The position numbers were made by a program, and so were the translations under genes. Under the pieces are notes generated by a model, which saw nothing but the letters and a program-made list of their open reading frames with translations, searched no databases and was not told the origin of the DNA. Shown here one piece after another: positions 22,824 to 31,082 of a DNA stretch of 33,301 nt; the stretch's first letter is position 1, and each line of letters begins with the position of its first letter. This DNA is from Firmicutes bacterium UBA5496 (lineage in GTDB: Bacteria > Bacillota > Proteinivoracia > UBA4975): assembly GCA_002427015.1 (NCBI GenBank), contig DIPE01000046.1, forward strand, positions 3,277 to 36,577, read 5' to 3'.

Positions 22824-24002
22824 TTATCTTTGCACTACTACGGCTATGCCCATACCGCCGCCAATGCATAGGGTGGCGAGGCCGGTCTTGACATTGCGTT
22901 TTTTCATTTCGTAGAGCAGGGTGACGAGAATCCTTGCGCCACTGGCGCCAATGGGATGACCCAGAGCAATGGCGCCGCCATTGACATTGATAATGTCTGT
23001 ATTCCAGCCAAGTTCCTTGTTCACTGCCAGAGACTGGGCGGCAAATGCTTCGTTGGCTTCAATCAAGTCCAGATCCTCAAGAGCTAAGCCTGTCTTGGTC
23101 AGGACCTTGCGCACAGCGCTGACGGGGCCAATGCCCATAATCCCGGGATCCACTCCCGCATGGGCAGAAGCCACAAAGGTGGCCAGAGGCTTGATGCCTA
23201 ATTCTTTGGCCTTGGCTTCGGTCATGAGGAGCAGGGCAGCGGCGCCGTCATTGATGCCGGAGGCGTTGCCTGCGGTAACGGTGCCGTCCTTTTTAAAGGC
23301 GGGACGCAGTTTTGCCAGGGAATCAGCAGTGACTCCTGCTCTGGGGAACTCGTCGGTATCAAAGATGATGGGATCGCCCTTGCGCTGGGGAATTTCAACA
23401 GGAACGATTTCTTCGGCAAAGCGCTTGGCAGCGATGGCTTCCTGGGTCCGGCGCTGGCTCTCAGCGGAAAATTCATCCTGTTCCCGGCGGCTGATTTGAT
23501 ACTTCTCTGCCAGGTTCTCAGCGGTAATGCCCATATGGGTATTGCCCATGGCGCACCAGAGGCCGTCCTTGATCATGCCGTCTTCGATGGTGCCATTGCC
23601 CATTCTATGGCCCCAGCGGGCTTTGCTGAGATAGTAGGGGGCCTGGCTCATGCTCTCAAAGCCGCCGGCCAAGACGATGCTGGCTTCCCCGGCAGCAATG
23701 GCCTGGGCTGCCAGGGCCACTGCCCGCAAGCCCGAGCCGCAGACCATGTTCACTGTCATAGCTGAGGATTCGATCGGCAAGCCGGCTTTAATGGCCGCCT
23801 GGCGGGCGGGGTTCTGACCCTGCCCTCCCTGGAGGACATTGCCCATGATTACTTCGTCAACTTGACTGGCTTCGATTCCAGCCCTGCGCATAGCCTCCCG
23901 GTAGACAATTTCCCCCAGGGAGACAGCGCTTAAGTCTTTGAGGCTCCCGCCATAGCTGCCTACGGGGGTCCTGACTGCAGACGCTATTACTACTTTCTCC
24001 AT
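22824..24002 (-). CDS. acetyl-CoA C-acetyltransferase (thiolase)
   Basis: Thiolase of 392 residues that condenses two acetyl-CoA to acetoacetyl-CoA or cleaves 3-ketoacyl-CoA. Catalytic residues are Cys88 in NMVCGSGLRAV, His349 in NGGAIALGHPIGASG and Cys379 in CIGGGMGIA. RTPVGSYGGSL at the N-terminus and NEAFAAQ are family marks. The start is the ATG at 24002 behind GGAGGTG. It is the last gene of a three-gene operon with the two CoA-transferase subunits, 15 bases after subunit B. Together they fit acetoacetate activation and thiolysis, or the reverse in butyrate/acetone metabolism. Confidence 0.96.
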   Translation of the reverse strand: MEKVVIASAVRTPVGSYGGSLKDLSAVSLGEIVYREAMRRAGIEASQVDEVIMGNVLQGGQGQNPARQAAIKAGLPIESSAMTVNMVCGSGLRAVALAAQAIAAGEASIVLAGGFESMSQAPYYLSKARWGHRMGNGTIEDGMIKDGLWCAMGNTHMGITAENLAEKYQISRREQDEFSAESQRRTQEAIAAKRFAEEIVPVEIPQRKGDPIIFDTDEFPRAGVTADSLAKLRPAFKKDGTVTAGNASGINDGAAALLLMTEAKAKELGIKPLATFVASAHAGVDPGIMGIGPVSAVRKVLTKTGLALEDLDLIEANEAFAAQSLAVNKELGWNTDIINVNGGAIALGHPIGASGARILVTLLYEMKKRNVKTGLATLCIGGGMGIAVVVQR

Positions 24003-24017
24003 GTGAAACACCTCCGT

Positions 24018-24683
24018 TTAATTTTCCATTGAGCCGATTTGCTCGGGAATGATCAATTCTGCGCCAGTATTGGCCACAACGTCCTCCACGGTGACTCCAG
24101 GAGCCAATTCCTTCAGGACCAAGCCTTCAGGAGTCTTTTCAATGACAGCCATGTCAGTGACAATGTGGGTGACTTTGCCCATGGCGGTCAAGGGAAGCTT
24201 GCATTCCGCCAAGATCTTAGGCGAACCGTCTCTGGCCACATGCTCGGTAGCGACAATGACCTTGCGGGCGCCGGCCACCAAGTCCATGGCCCCGCCCATG
24301 CCGGGCACCATCTTGCCGGGTATCATCCAGTTGGCCAAGTTGCCCTGGGCGTCTACTTCCAGAGCCCCCAGGACGGTAGCATGCACATGGCCCCCCCGGA
24401 TAATTGAAAAGGAAGTTGAACTGTCAAAGCAGCAGCCCCCGGGCAGGATTGTCACCGGCTGGCCGCCGGCGTTGACGATGTCTTCATCGATTTCATGCTC
24501 CCCAGGAGCAGGGCCTACGCCTAAAAACCCGTTTTCCGATTGGAGGATGACCTGCACTCCCTCAGGGATATAGTTGGCCACCATGGTGGGCAGCCCTATG
24601 CCCAGGTTTACCACATCGCCATGTGCAAATTCCTTGGCGATACGGCGGGCAATCATGACGCGCTTTGCCTGTTTTTCATCCAT
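24018..24683 (-). CDS. 3-oxoacid/acetoacetate CoA-transferase subunit B
   Basis: Beta subunit of a family I CoA-transferase, 221 residues. The catalytic Glu50 lies in SENGFLGVGP. NLGIGLPTMVANYIP (26-40) and GGAMDLVAGARKVIV are further family marks. CoA is moved between acyl-CoA and a free acid through a glutamyl-CoA intermediate. The ATG at 24683 is used, six bases after GGAAGGTG; it directly follows the stop of subunit A (TAAGATG), showing coupled translation. An in-frame GTG at 24692 lies within the SD region. The acyl specificity (acetate, butyrate, acetoacetate) cannot be read from sequence. Confidence 0.95.
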   Translation of the reverse strand: MDEKQAKRVMIARRIAKEFAHGDVVNLGIGLPTMVANYIPEGVQVILQSENGFLGVGPAPGEHEIDEDIVNAGGQPVTILPGGCCFDSSTSFSIIRGGHVHATVLGALEVDAQGNLANWMIPGKMVPGMGGAMDLVAGARKVIVATEHVARDGSPKILAECKLPLTAMGKVTHIVTDMAVIEKTPEGLVLKELAPGVTVEDVVANTGAELIIPEQIGSMEN

Positions 24684-24684
24684 C

Positions 24685-25338
24685 TTATTCACCTTCCCTT
24701 ACCAGGTAGTCGACAAAAATACCCGGAGTGACGACGTGGTCAGGATCTATTTCACCTGTTTCCACAATCTCCTCGACCTCTGCTAATACCAGCTTGGCGG
24801 CCATAGCTTGAAGGGGATTGAAGTTGCGGGCTGAACGCCGGTAGACCAAGTTGCCGTGGCGGTCGGCCTTGTAGGCCTTGATAATCGCCACATCGGCAAA
24901 AATGGGCTTGGCGAGAATATACTCTTTGCCATCAATAATAATAACTTCATTGCCTTCTTGGGCAACGGTTCCCAATCCGGTTGGCGTCAGCACGCCACCC
25001 AGTCCCGAACCTGCCGCCCGAATTTGTTCTGCCAGAGTTCCCTGGGGAATCAGCTGGACTTCCATTTCACCGGCATTCATTTGTTGCCCGGTGGGGGGGT
25101 TGGTACCAATGTGGGAAGCAATTACCTTGCTTACTTGGCGATTGACCACCAATCTGCCAATCCCTTTGTCTGGAAAACCGGTGTCATTGGCAATAACAGT
25201 TAAATTGCCGGTGCCCAACTCCACCAATTTTCCAATGATACCATGGGGGCTGCCTACGGCCAAAAAACCGCCGATCATAACACGGCTGCCGGATTCAATC
25301 ATGCGGGCAGCCTGTTCAAAATTAATAATCGGTTTCAC
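24685..25338 (-). CDS. 3-oxoacid/acetoacetate CoA-transferase subunit A
   Basis: Alpha subunit, 217 residues, close to the usual AtoD length. VMIGGFLAVGSPHGII (20-35) is the CoA-binding glycine motif. GSGLGGVLTPTG and the KADRHGNLVYRRSARNFNP block are typical of family I subunit A. The start chosen is GTG at 25338, seven bases after GGAGG; an open frame continues to a TTG at 25431 but lacks homology and covers the promoter. First gene of the operon. Confidence 0.95.
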   Translation of the reverse strand: MKPIINFEQAARMIESGSRVMIGGFLAVGSPHGIIGKLVELGTGNLTVIANDTGFPDKGIGRLVVNRQVSKVIASHIGTNPPTGQQMNAGEMEVQLIPQGTLAEQIRAAGSGLGGVLTPTGLGTVAQEGNEVIIIDGKEYILAKPIFADVAIIKAYKADRHGNLVYRRSARNFNPLQAMAAKLVLAEVEEIVETGEIDPDHVVTPGIFVDYLVREGE

Positions 25339-25365
25339 CCAAACACCTCCATCGTTAGTAAAATC

Positions 25366-25394
25366 CTTATACATATTCTCCATTTCCAATGCAA
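25366..25394 (-). promoter_or_regulatory. promoter of the CoA-transferase/thiolase operon
   Basis: TTGCAT (25389-25394), a 17-base spacer and TATAAG (25366-25371) on the minus strand. It carries TTGCATTGGAA, which is repeated in inverted orientation in the divergent promoter at 25458. Confidence 0.6.
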
Positions 25395-25457
25395 GTTCCT
25401 TCCCCAATTCACTAAACTTTTTTTCACACAAATTTTATTCATTTATTTAACATTATG

Positions 25458-25486
25458 TTGCATTGGAATTTTCCATAGAGTATAAT
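25458..25486 (+). promoter_or_regulatory. promoter of the zinc-ribbon gene
   Basis: TTGCAT (25458-25463), a 17-base spacer and a perfect TATAAT (25481-25486). The transcript would have a leader of about 100 bases before the start at 25596. In it, GTTGGC (25508-25513) can pair with GCCAAC (25574-25579) just ahead of the SD. Confidence 0.75.
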
Positions 25487-25595
25487 ACTGGAGAACCCTG
25501 AAAAGTAGTTGGCTGTCTCCCAGGTAAATCTACTCCTTTGTTAGGTTTATTCCCGGATGCCAGTCCAAACAGGGCCAACAAAGGAGGTTTTTATT

Positions 25596-25868
25596 ATGGA
25601 GTACACCGACAGAACACTGAAGTGCCGTGATTGCGGAGCGGATTTTATTTTTACCGCTGGCGAACAGGAATTCTACGCAGAAAAAGGCTTCACCAATGAA
25701 CCCGGACGCTGCACAGATTGCCGTTCCCGCAGGCGCCGGGAGCGTTCCGGCGGCAACCGGGAAATGCACACTGCCATCTGCGCCGAATGCGGCGCCGAAA
25801 CCCAAGTGCCTTTTAAACCCACTACAGGCAAGCCTGTATACTGCAGCGCCTGCTTCACCCGCCGCTAG
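25596..25868 (+). CDS. small zinc-ribbon protein (two CxxC pairs per half)
   Basis: A 90-residue protein with four CxxC motifs: CRDC (10-13) and CTDC (about 39-42) in the first half, CAEC (about 62-65) and CSAC (about 83-86) in the second, consistent with two zinc ribbons. EFYAEKGFTNEPGRCTDCR is the mark of the zinc-ribbon family (probable zinc-binding domain) widespread in Bacillota. An Arg-rich linker (RSRRRRERSGGNRE) suggests nucleic-acid contact. The ATG at 25596 follows AAAGGAGG. Function is unknown. Confidence 0.9.
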   Translation: MEYTDRTLKCRDCGADFIFTAGEQEFYAEKGFTNEPGRCTDCRSRRRRERSGGNREMHTAICAECGAETQVPFKPTTGKPVYCSACFTRR

Positions 25869-25873
25869 ACAAG

Positions 25874-25902
25874 AAAAAACCGGAGAAATCCGGTTTTTTT
25901 TC
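25874..25902 (+). terminator. intrinsic terminator of the zinc-ribbon gene
   Basis: Perfect 11-bp stem AAAAAACCGGA/TCCGGTTTTTT with a GAAA tetraloop and eight T in the tail. Confidence 0.93.
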
Positions 25903-25922
25903 TATTCTCGCATTATATATGC

Positions 25923-26828
25923 TTACAGCCAGGCAGACTCAAGGATTTTCACTGTGCCCGCCGGCTGAAAACCCAGCATTTTATACAGCAGGCCAGTGGC
26001 CTGGCTGGCGGCATCGGCATAAATAACTGCAGTGCTGAAGCCTTGTTGCTCTAAATAATTCAAAGCGTCTTTGAGCATGCGCCGGCCATATCCCCGGCTG
26101 CGTTTGCTGGAGGGTGTCGATGCCAGGTTAAGGCGCACAATGCCGGCATCCCTGTCAATAACCGAGTAGTACTGGGCGGCTACAGCCTCCTGGCCGCTAT
26201 AGCCAACGCGAAAGGCAGCAGGGTCAAAAGCAGATGCCTGACGCATGCGCCCAAGGCTGGCGCGGTCCAGGGGAGGGATATCCCAAAAAGCGTTGATGCC
26301 TTGATTAAATGTGTCCAGCCACTGGGCCTCCAGGTCTGGCTGCTGAGCCAAAGACTTTACCGAAAAATCCTCTTCTCCGGGATTCTGGTCCGGGGGCAGC
26401 TGGCCCAAAGCAGCGTGCAGTTCCAATTGCTCTCTGGCGACTTTCAATCCTTTTCCTGCCAGCAAAGCAGAAACCCGCTGGTGGGAAGCCCCTACCCGCA
26501 ACATCATTGGCCCGGAAACAAGTGTTCTTGCCAAAGCAAAACACTGTTCCCAGAAAAGAGTAAAATCTTGTTCTGTCATATAGCTGTCCACTGCAAGACT
26601 GACGAAAATCAGGCCGGGCTGGATTTTCTCAAAAGAAGCCAGGTAAGCGCAGGCAAGCAGCTGCTCGCTGCCCTTGGCCAGCAGACAAGATTGCTCAGGG
26701 CCAGGCTGAAATAAGGCGAAGGTTTGCCGGAAATAGTCCAGCCTTGAATCGATTTTCATAGCCTCAGGATAATAAAGCCTAATGACGTGGGGCAAGAACT
26801 GATTATTATATTTAATCACTTCCACCAC
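25923..26828 (-). CDS. GNAT family N-acetyltransferase
   Basis: Predicted acetyl-CoA-dependent acetyltransferase of 301 residues, probably two GNAT-like halves. The C-terminal half holds the acetyl-CoA pyrophosphate loop SKRSRGYGRRML (about 249-260; RxxGxG/A type) after the beta-4 strand GIVRLNLASTPS, and ends with LLYKMLGFQPAG, the usual GNAT beta-5/alpha-4 region. The N-terminal half resembles a degenerate GNAT fold. GTG at 26828 is preferred, behind GGTGG; an open frame to an ATG at 26879 exists but its encoded residues look non-conserved. Substrate unknown. Confidence 0.82.
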   Translation of the reverse strand: MVEVIKYNNQFLPHVIRLYYPEAMKIDSRLDYFRQTFALFQPGPEQSCLLAKGSEQLLACAYLASFEKIQPGLIFVSLAVDSYMTEQDFTLFWEQCFALARTLVSGPMMLRVGASHQRVSALLAGKGLKVAREQLELHAALGQLPPDQNPGEEDFSVKSLAQQPDLEAQWLDTFNQGINAFWDIPPLDRASLGRMRQASAFDPAAFRVGYSGQEAVAAQYYSVIDRDAGIVRLNLASTPSSKRSRGYGRRMLKDALNYLEQQGFSTAVIYADAASQATGLLYKMLGFQPAGTVKILESAWL

Positions 26829-26884
26829 GTTCCCACCACCCCATAAAGAATTGTTACAAATATATTTCAACGGACACATTCAGA

Positions 26885-26905
26885 ATTCCTGCTGCAAGCA
26901 GGAAT
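26885..26905. terminator. possible terminator hairpin of the polytopic membrane protein gene
   Basis: Perfect 9-bp stem ATTCCTGCT/AGCAGGAAT with loop GCA, five bases beyond the stop of the membrane protein gene. No T tract follows on the minus strand, so it is either a weak terminator or an mRNA-end hairpin. Confidence 0.45.
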
Positions 26906-26909
26906 CTTC

Positions 26910-27746
26910 TTATATAATTTCGATTAACCGTCCGCCCCGCCGCCAGGCGTAAAATTGGTTTACTATAAGTATCAGCAGGATTGGCGCGGCGAACATCAGC
27001 ATCAGTTCCAGCCAAATGCTGAAGAAACCACCTTGAGCAAAGGGCAAGAGCATTGTCAGGAATAAAGTGAGCCCCTCATACCAGCCCAGCAGGACCATAG
27101 TCAATGCCAGGGGCGCCAACAAACCGAAAAAATACAAGCGCAGGGCAATCCAAGGCCTTTGCCGTGCTGTCAAAACTGCCAAGCCCAGACCTGTGAGCAA
27201 ATAAATCAGAGAAAACGCTGCCGGCCATAATCCCCGACCCAAGGACTGGGACCAGTGCCAGACAAAGAAATTGCCCGCAAATACTGCCAGCGCCAGATTT
27301 GTCCACAGGCCTGGGAGCACCAGCCTTCCCGCCTGCAGCTGCGGATCAAGATAATCCAGGGCCTGCCAAAGCAAGAGGGCAAGAAAAATCGGGAAAAGGA
27401 TTATTAGTAATAAATTGAAGAGCTCTGAGACAAAGAAAACATTTTTCAGCATCTCAGTCCAGGGACCGGTGAGGGCAAAGCGCAGAAAAGTTAGGGCCCA
27501 TACCAGCGGAACAACAATCAGCCCCCGGCGCAATAATGCTGTCATCGACAGGGCTGCCCCCAGGACCAGCAACAAGCAAATACCCCGTAAAGCCGTAATA
27601 TAGCCGGCCTGCACTGCCCTTACCGTCAAGACTGCGTTGAACTTGGCGGCGCAAGCAAAAAAAACCTGGGTCAAACAAAGGACTGCCCAAAAAACCAAGA
27701 GGGCAAAGACAAACCTCGCCCAGCTGTCAATTTTCTTCTGGAGCAT
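26910..27746 (-). CDS. polytopic membrane protein of unknown function, 278 aa
   Basis: Not recognised at family level. About seven or eight hydrophobic segments span the whole protein, beginning with FVFALLVFWAVLCLTQVFFA, and it ends in a basic tail (AWRRGGRLIEII). Charged or functional-looking residues in the spans are few. The start is the ATG at 27746 behind GGGAGGGAGG. It is transcribed away from the RecQ-like gene, which starts 182 bases to the right in the opposite direction, so the two units share an intergenic region. Confidence 0.8.
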   Translation of the reverse strand: MLQKKIDSWARFVFALLVFWAVLCLTQVFFACAAKFNAVLTVRAVQAGYITALRGICLLLVLGAALSMTALLRRGLIVVPLVWALTFLRFALTGPWTEMLKNVFFVSELFNLLLIILFPIFLALLLWQALDYLDPQLQAGRLVLPGLWTNLALAVFAGNFFVWHWSQSLGRGLWPAAFSLIYLLTGLGLAVLTARQRPWIALRLYFFGLLAPLALTMVLLGWYEGLTLFLTMLLPFAQGGFFSIWLELMLMFAAPILLILIVNQFYAWRRGGRLIEII

Positions 27747-27928
27747 TTTTCAACCTCCCTCCCCAATATATTTCGCCCAAATTCACCAGTTCCCTGCCTG
27801 GGGGTAAAACATCCTGTTGCGCAAATCTTGGCGCTTTGCTTCTTATTACTAAAAATATTGCCCAGCCAAATGCAGGAAAAAGATTCGCTATTGTGGAAAT
27901 TAATAAAAAACTGTTAGGAGGGTTGTTG

Positions 27929-30514
27929 ATGCAGAGGACAATAGCTGTCATTTTTCGTCATCTGTTGAGCTTCAGGGCCAGCCGGGTCCAGCGGCTTCCC
28001 GGCAGCCCCAGACAGGTGCTGGCTGCAGACCTGACCCGCCTGGCGGCGATGCCGAAGAACAACTGGCGCTTCCAAGTCCCCCCGGGGACGGGACTGAATA
28101 AAGCCCTGGTGGATTTGTGTGCCTTTTATGCGGCCATTAACTACTTCTATACCGGGGAGAAAACCCGGCTGCACCTTAACAGAAACCCCCAGGCACAATA
28201 TCCCTGGCTGGAAATTCTCCCTCTGGATATGGAGTGTGATTTTATCTCTGTCAATCCTGACGGCTCTCTGGCCTGTTTCCTGCCTTCCCTGCCCCCGGGC
28301 AGGTGCTCCCCCTATCAGCAGCAAAAATACCATACGACTCCTCAGCTGATTTCTTGGCTGGCGGAAAAAATCTGGAACTTTTCCGGCCTCCGGCAGGGGC
28401 AGTTTACAATTATTGAACGCCTCAGCCAAGGCAAAAATACTGTAGCCATTCTCCCCACCGGAGCGGGCAAATCCCTGTGTTTCCAGCTTCCCGCCCTGCT
28501 CCTGCCAGGCATTACACTGGTTGTCAGCCCCTTAAAGTCCTTGATGCGGGATCAATACGTCAATCTGATGAAAAATGGCATCAGGGGCGCAGACTTTATC
28601 GACAGTTCCAAAACTGCCGAAGAAAAGGCGGCGGTGCTGGGCAATTTAAAATCCGGTGAGATTAAGCTCCTCTACTTGTCCCCGGAACGTCTGCAGATTG
28701 AAAGCTTTCAGCAGCAGCTGGCCGAGGCCATAGCTTCATACCCTGTAAGCCTGTTTGCCATTGATGAGGCCCATTGCATTTCCGAATGGGGCCACGATTT
28801 CAGGCCTTCCTATTTGCGCCTGCGCCGTTTTGTTTCCCAGCTCCAAAATCCCCCCATCTGCGCTCTCACGGCCACTGCCTCCCGCTATGTCCGCCAAGAT
28901 ATCCTAACCTTGCTGGGGCTCAACACCCAGGATATGATTACGCCCGGCACTCTAGACCGCAAGGAGATAAGCCTGCAGGTGCGCTTGCTCAACCAGGGGG
29001 AAGACTTCCATCAGGAACTCATCAATACGGTGGAGACGGAGATTCCCCGGGTGCTGGACCGTAGCCTCACAGATATTCATCGGCAGGGTGCAGGAGTAAT
29101 TTTCACTCCCTATGCTGCCCCCCAGGGCAGGTACACCCAGCCCCTGGGCAGCGAAACAGTCTCCCGCCTGCTCAGGGAAAATGGCCTGGAATGTCAGCAT
29201 TATCACGCCCAGCTCCCCGACTCCCAGCGCATTTCCGTTCAGGATCAATTTAAAGAAAACGCCTTTCCCCTGCTGGTGGCCACAAAAGGATATGGCATGG
29301 GAATCGATAAAGAGAATATAGATTATATAGTCCATCTTTCCTCCCCTGCTTCCCTGGAGGCCTATTATCAGGAAGCAGGCAGAGCGGGACGGGACGGTGA
29401 GCATGCCCATTCGGTAATTATCGCCCGCCCCCGCCTGGACAAGTGCCTGCAGGCTGCAGCCACAGGTCTTCCCGGCTGCTGCCGGGGCTGGCAATGTGAA
29501 TACACCGGCGAAGAAAAATGCAGCTATGGCATCCAGGCAGGCCTGCTGGCCCTGGAATACCCCTCGGAACAAGAAACCCTCCGGCACTTTACCGGCTTTT
29601 TGCGGAAGCTAACTGCCTATGCCCAGGGAGGCAGGCAATTCCGCTATATCTGCCCCTCCCGAGAGTCATCCCGGCAGCAAAAGTACCTCTATTATCTGGA
29701 GCAGCTGGGAGCAGTCCAGGAATACAGGATTTTAGAATACCGCAAGATTGACAGCGCCCAGTTTGACTTGCTCCTGGAAGTAGAACTGGCAGCGGCGGAC
29801 AGCCTGGACAACAATTACTGGCTGGCCAACAAAGTGGCAGAGCGAATCGAAATCTATAAAGCCCAGAAGCTGAACATGTTGGATACCGTCCAGTTGTATA
29901 TTAAAACCGACACCTGCCGGCGCCGGTTTCTCATGCAATATTTTGGCGACAACATACGCTATGAGCGCTGCAATTTTTGCGACTGCGACGGCATCTCCCT
30001 TGAGGCTGCGCCTGAGGCCGTCAGGGCTGCCAGCATCAGCCGCAATCTGCAGCTCCTGGAGGAGGCGCTGGCCCAGCAAGATTTAAGCCTGGCCCTGGTC
30101 CTGACAAAAAGAGCCGGGAGCATGGAAATCGCAGATGATATCACCGTCAGGTCTATGCGGGAGTTGGAAGATCGACCTTACAACCCTGCCGCCCTTTATC
30201 TTGCCGGCATATATTCCTGCCGGAGTCCAGACACGCAGGCCTACGGCCTCCGCAACCTCCAGGGCGCCGCTGATGCCGCCCTGGCAGATTTCCCCCAGCT
30301 GCTGCCAGAGATTTTTGCCCTGCTGCCCGGCCCTGAGCTGGCTTACACCCTGGCGGGAAAATACTTGGATCGCCTGGATGCTGTCGTTCTCAGGCAGCTG
30401 GCAATGACCCTGGAGCCGCCGGATCAGTTTCCCGATGTCCATCTTGCCCTGCTGCTGCCCAGACTGCAGCAGATTAATCATGCCCTGATGGAGGTGCCCG
30501 CACATGACCGCTGA
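27929..30514 (+). CDS. atypical RecQ-like DNA helicase with N- and C-terminal extensions
   Basis: Superfamily 2 3'-5' helicase of the RecQ group, 861 residues. Motif I is LPTGAGKS (175-182), preceded by motif 0 (FSGLRQGQFTII). DEAH (279-282), LTATAS (313-318), KGYGMGID (453-460) and QEAGRAGRDG (481-490) follow, and the RecQ zinc site appears as Cys663, Cys681, Cys684 with CNFCDC. Three parts are unusual: an N-terminal domain of about 150 residues, an insert of about 150 residues between helicase domain 2 and the zinc site that carries its own Cys cluster (517, 518, 523, 531), and a helical C-terminus (about 690-861). The ATG at 27929 is six bases after AGGAGGG. Its stop overlaps the next gene by 11 bases. 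Confidence 0.9.
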   Translation: MQRTIAVIFRHLLSFRASRVQRLPGSPRQVLAADLTRLAAMPKNNWRFQVPPGTGLNKALVDLCAFYAAINYFYTGEKTRLHLNRNPQAQYPWLEILPLDMECDFISVNPDGSLACFLPSLPPGRCSPYQQQKYHTTPQLISWLAEKIWNFSGLRQGQFTIIERLSQGKNTVAILPTGAGKSLCFQLPALLLPGITLVVSPLKSLMRDQYVNLMKNGIRGADFIDSSKTAEEKAAVLGNLKSGEIKLLYLSPERLQIESFQQQLAEAIASYPVSLFAIDEAHCISEWGHDFRPSYLRLRRFVSQLQNPPICALTATASRYVRQDILTLLGLNTQDMITPGTLDRKEISLQVRLLNQGEDFHQELINTVETEIPRVLDRSLTDIHRQGAGVIFTPYAAPQGRYTQPLGSETVSRLLRENGLECQHYHAQLPDSQRISVQDQFKENAFPLLVATKGYGMGIDKENIDYIVHLSSPASLEAYYQEAGRAGRDGEHAHSVIIARPRLDKCLQAAATGLPGCCRGWQCEYTGEEKCSYGIQAGLLALEYPSEQETLRHFTGFLRKLTAYAQGGRQFRYICPSRESSRQQKYLYYLEQLGAVQEYRILEYRKIDSAQFDLLLEVELAAADSLDNNYWLANKVAERIEIYKAQKLNMLDTVQLYIKTDTCRRRFLMQYFGDNIRYERCNFCDCDGISLEAAPEAVRAASISRNLQLLEEALAQQDLSLALVLTKRAGSMEIADDITVRSMRELEDRPYNPAALYLAGIYSCRSPDTQAYGLRNLQGAADAALADFPQLLPEIFALLPGPELAYTLAGKYLDRLDAVVLRQLAMTLEPPDQFPDVHLALLLPRLQQINHALMEVPAHDR

Positions 30515-31082
30515 AGAAGGAACCGCTTTGTATCTGCAGGTGGAGCAAGCGCTCAAGGATTTTCAAAAGGGCGTGACCAGGCTTAAAAACCAGCAAGTTG
30601 AAACCGAAGCCCTCTTAACCAAGGGCAATGAAGCTCTAGATAACCTGGTCCTCCAAGTAGTCCAGGCCGAAAAAATCCAGGCAGATGTTGAATCTGACCT
30701 GCGCCTCCTGGAGAAATTCCGCTTGGCTCAAGCCGAAGAAAATGCTCAGTTCTCCAGTCAGGTAAAGGCCGAGCTCAGCCGGCAAAGTCAATCTGCCGGC
30801 AAAGCCCTGGACGACCTAAAAACCGAAATCAGCCTCCGGCGCAGGGAGTTGCTGGGCCTGGTTGAGGACCTAGGAAAAAATGTCCAGGGACGGTTGCATA
30901 CCCTGGACACAGAGGTGAAGGTTCTCAAGAACCAGACTGCTTCCCTAAAAGAGCTGGAGGCAAAAATTCAGCTGCTGGAAGCTTACGCCAGCAAACAGAG
31001 AGCCCTGGAGCGAAATCAGAAGTTGCTGTTCCTGTGCTTTGCCGCCCTCCTTGCCCTGGTCCTTGTCATTTTGTTTTTGTAG
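30504..31082 (+). CDS. coiled-coil protein with C-terminal membrane anchor
   Basis: A 192-residue protein, not recognised. Residues about 5-165 are almost wholly helical with heptad-like hydrophobic spacing (long coiled coil, few Gly/Pro). A tail-anchor span, LLFLCFAALLALVLVILFL, ends the protein with only a few residues after it, so the coiled coil faces the cytoplasm. The ATG (30504) is seven bases after GGAGGTG inside the RecQ-like gene, whose last 11 bases overlap it, so the two are translationally coupled. It probably tethers a partner, possibly the helicase, to the membrane; that is inference. Its stop abuts the convergent metG stop with no gap. Confidence 0.85.
   Translation: MTAEEGTALYLQVEQALKDFQKGVTRLKNQQVETEALLTKGNEALDNLVLQVVQAEKIQADVESDLRLLEKFRLAQAEENAQFSSQVKAELSRQSQSAGKALDDLKTEISLRRRELLGLVEDLGKNVQGRLHTLDTEVKVLKNQTASLKELEAKIQLLEAYASKQRALERNQKLLFLCFAALLALVLVILFL

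Noticed and set aside
25339..25431. 31-codon N-terminal extension of CoA-transferase subunit A
   Set aside because: It has no SD or family similarity and overlaps the promoter; the GTG at 25338 has an ideal SD and gives the usual length.
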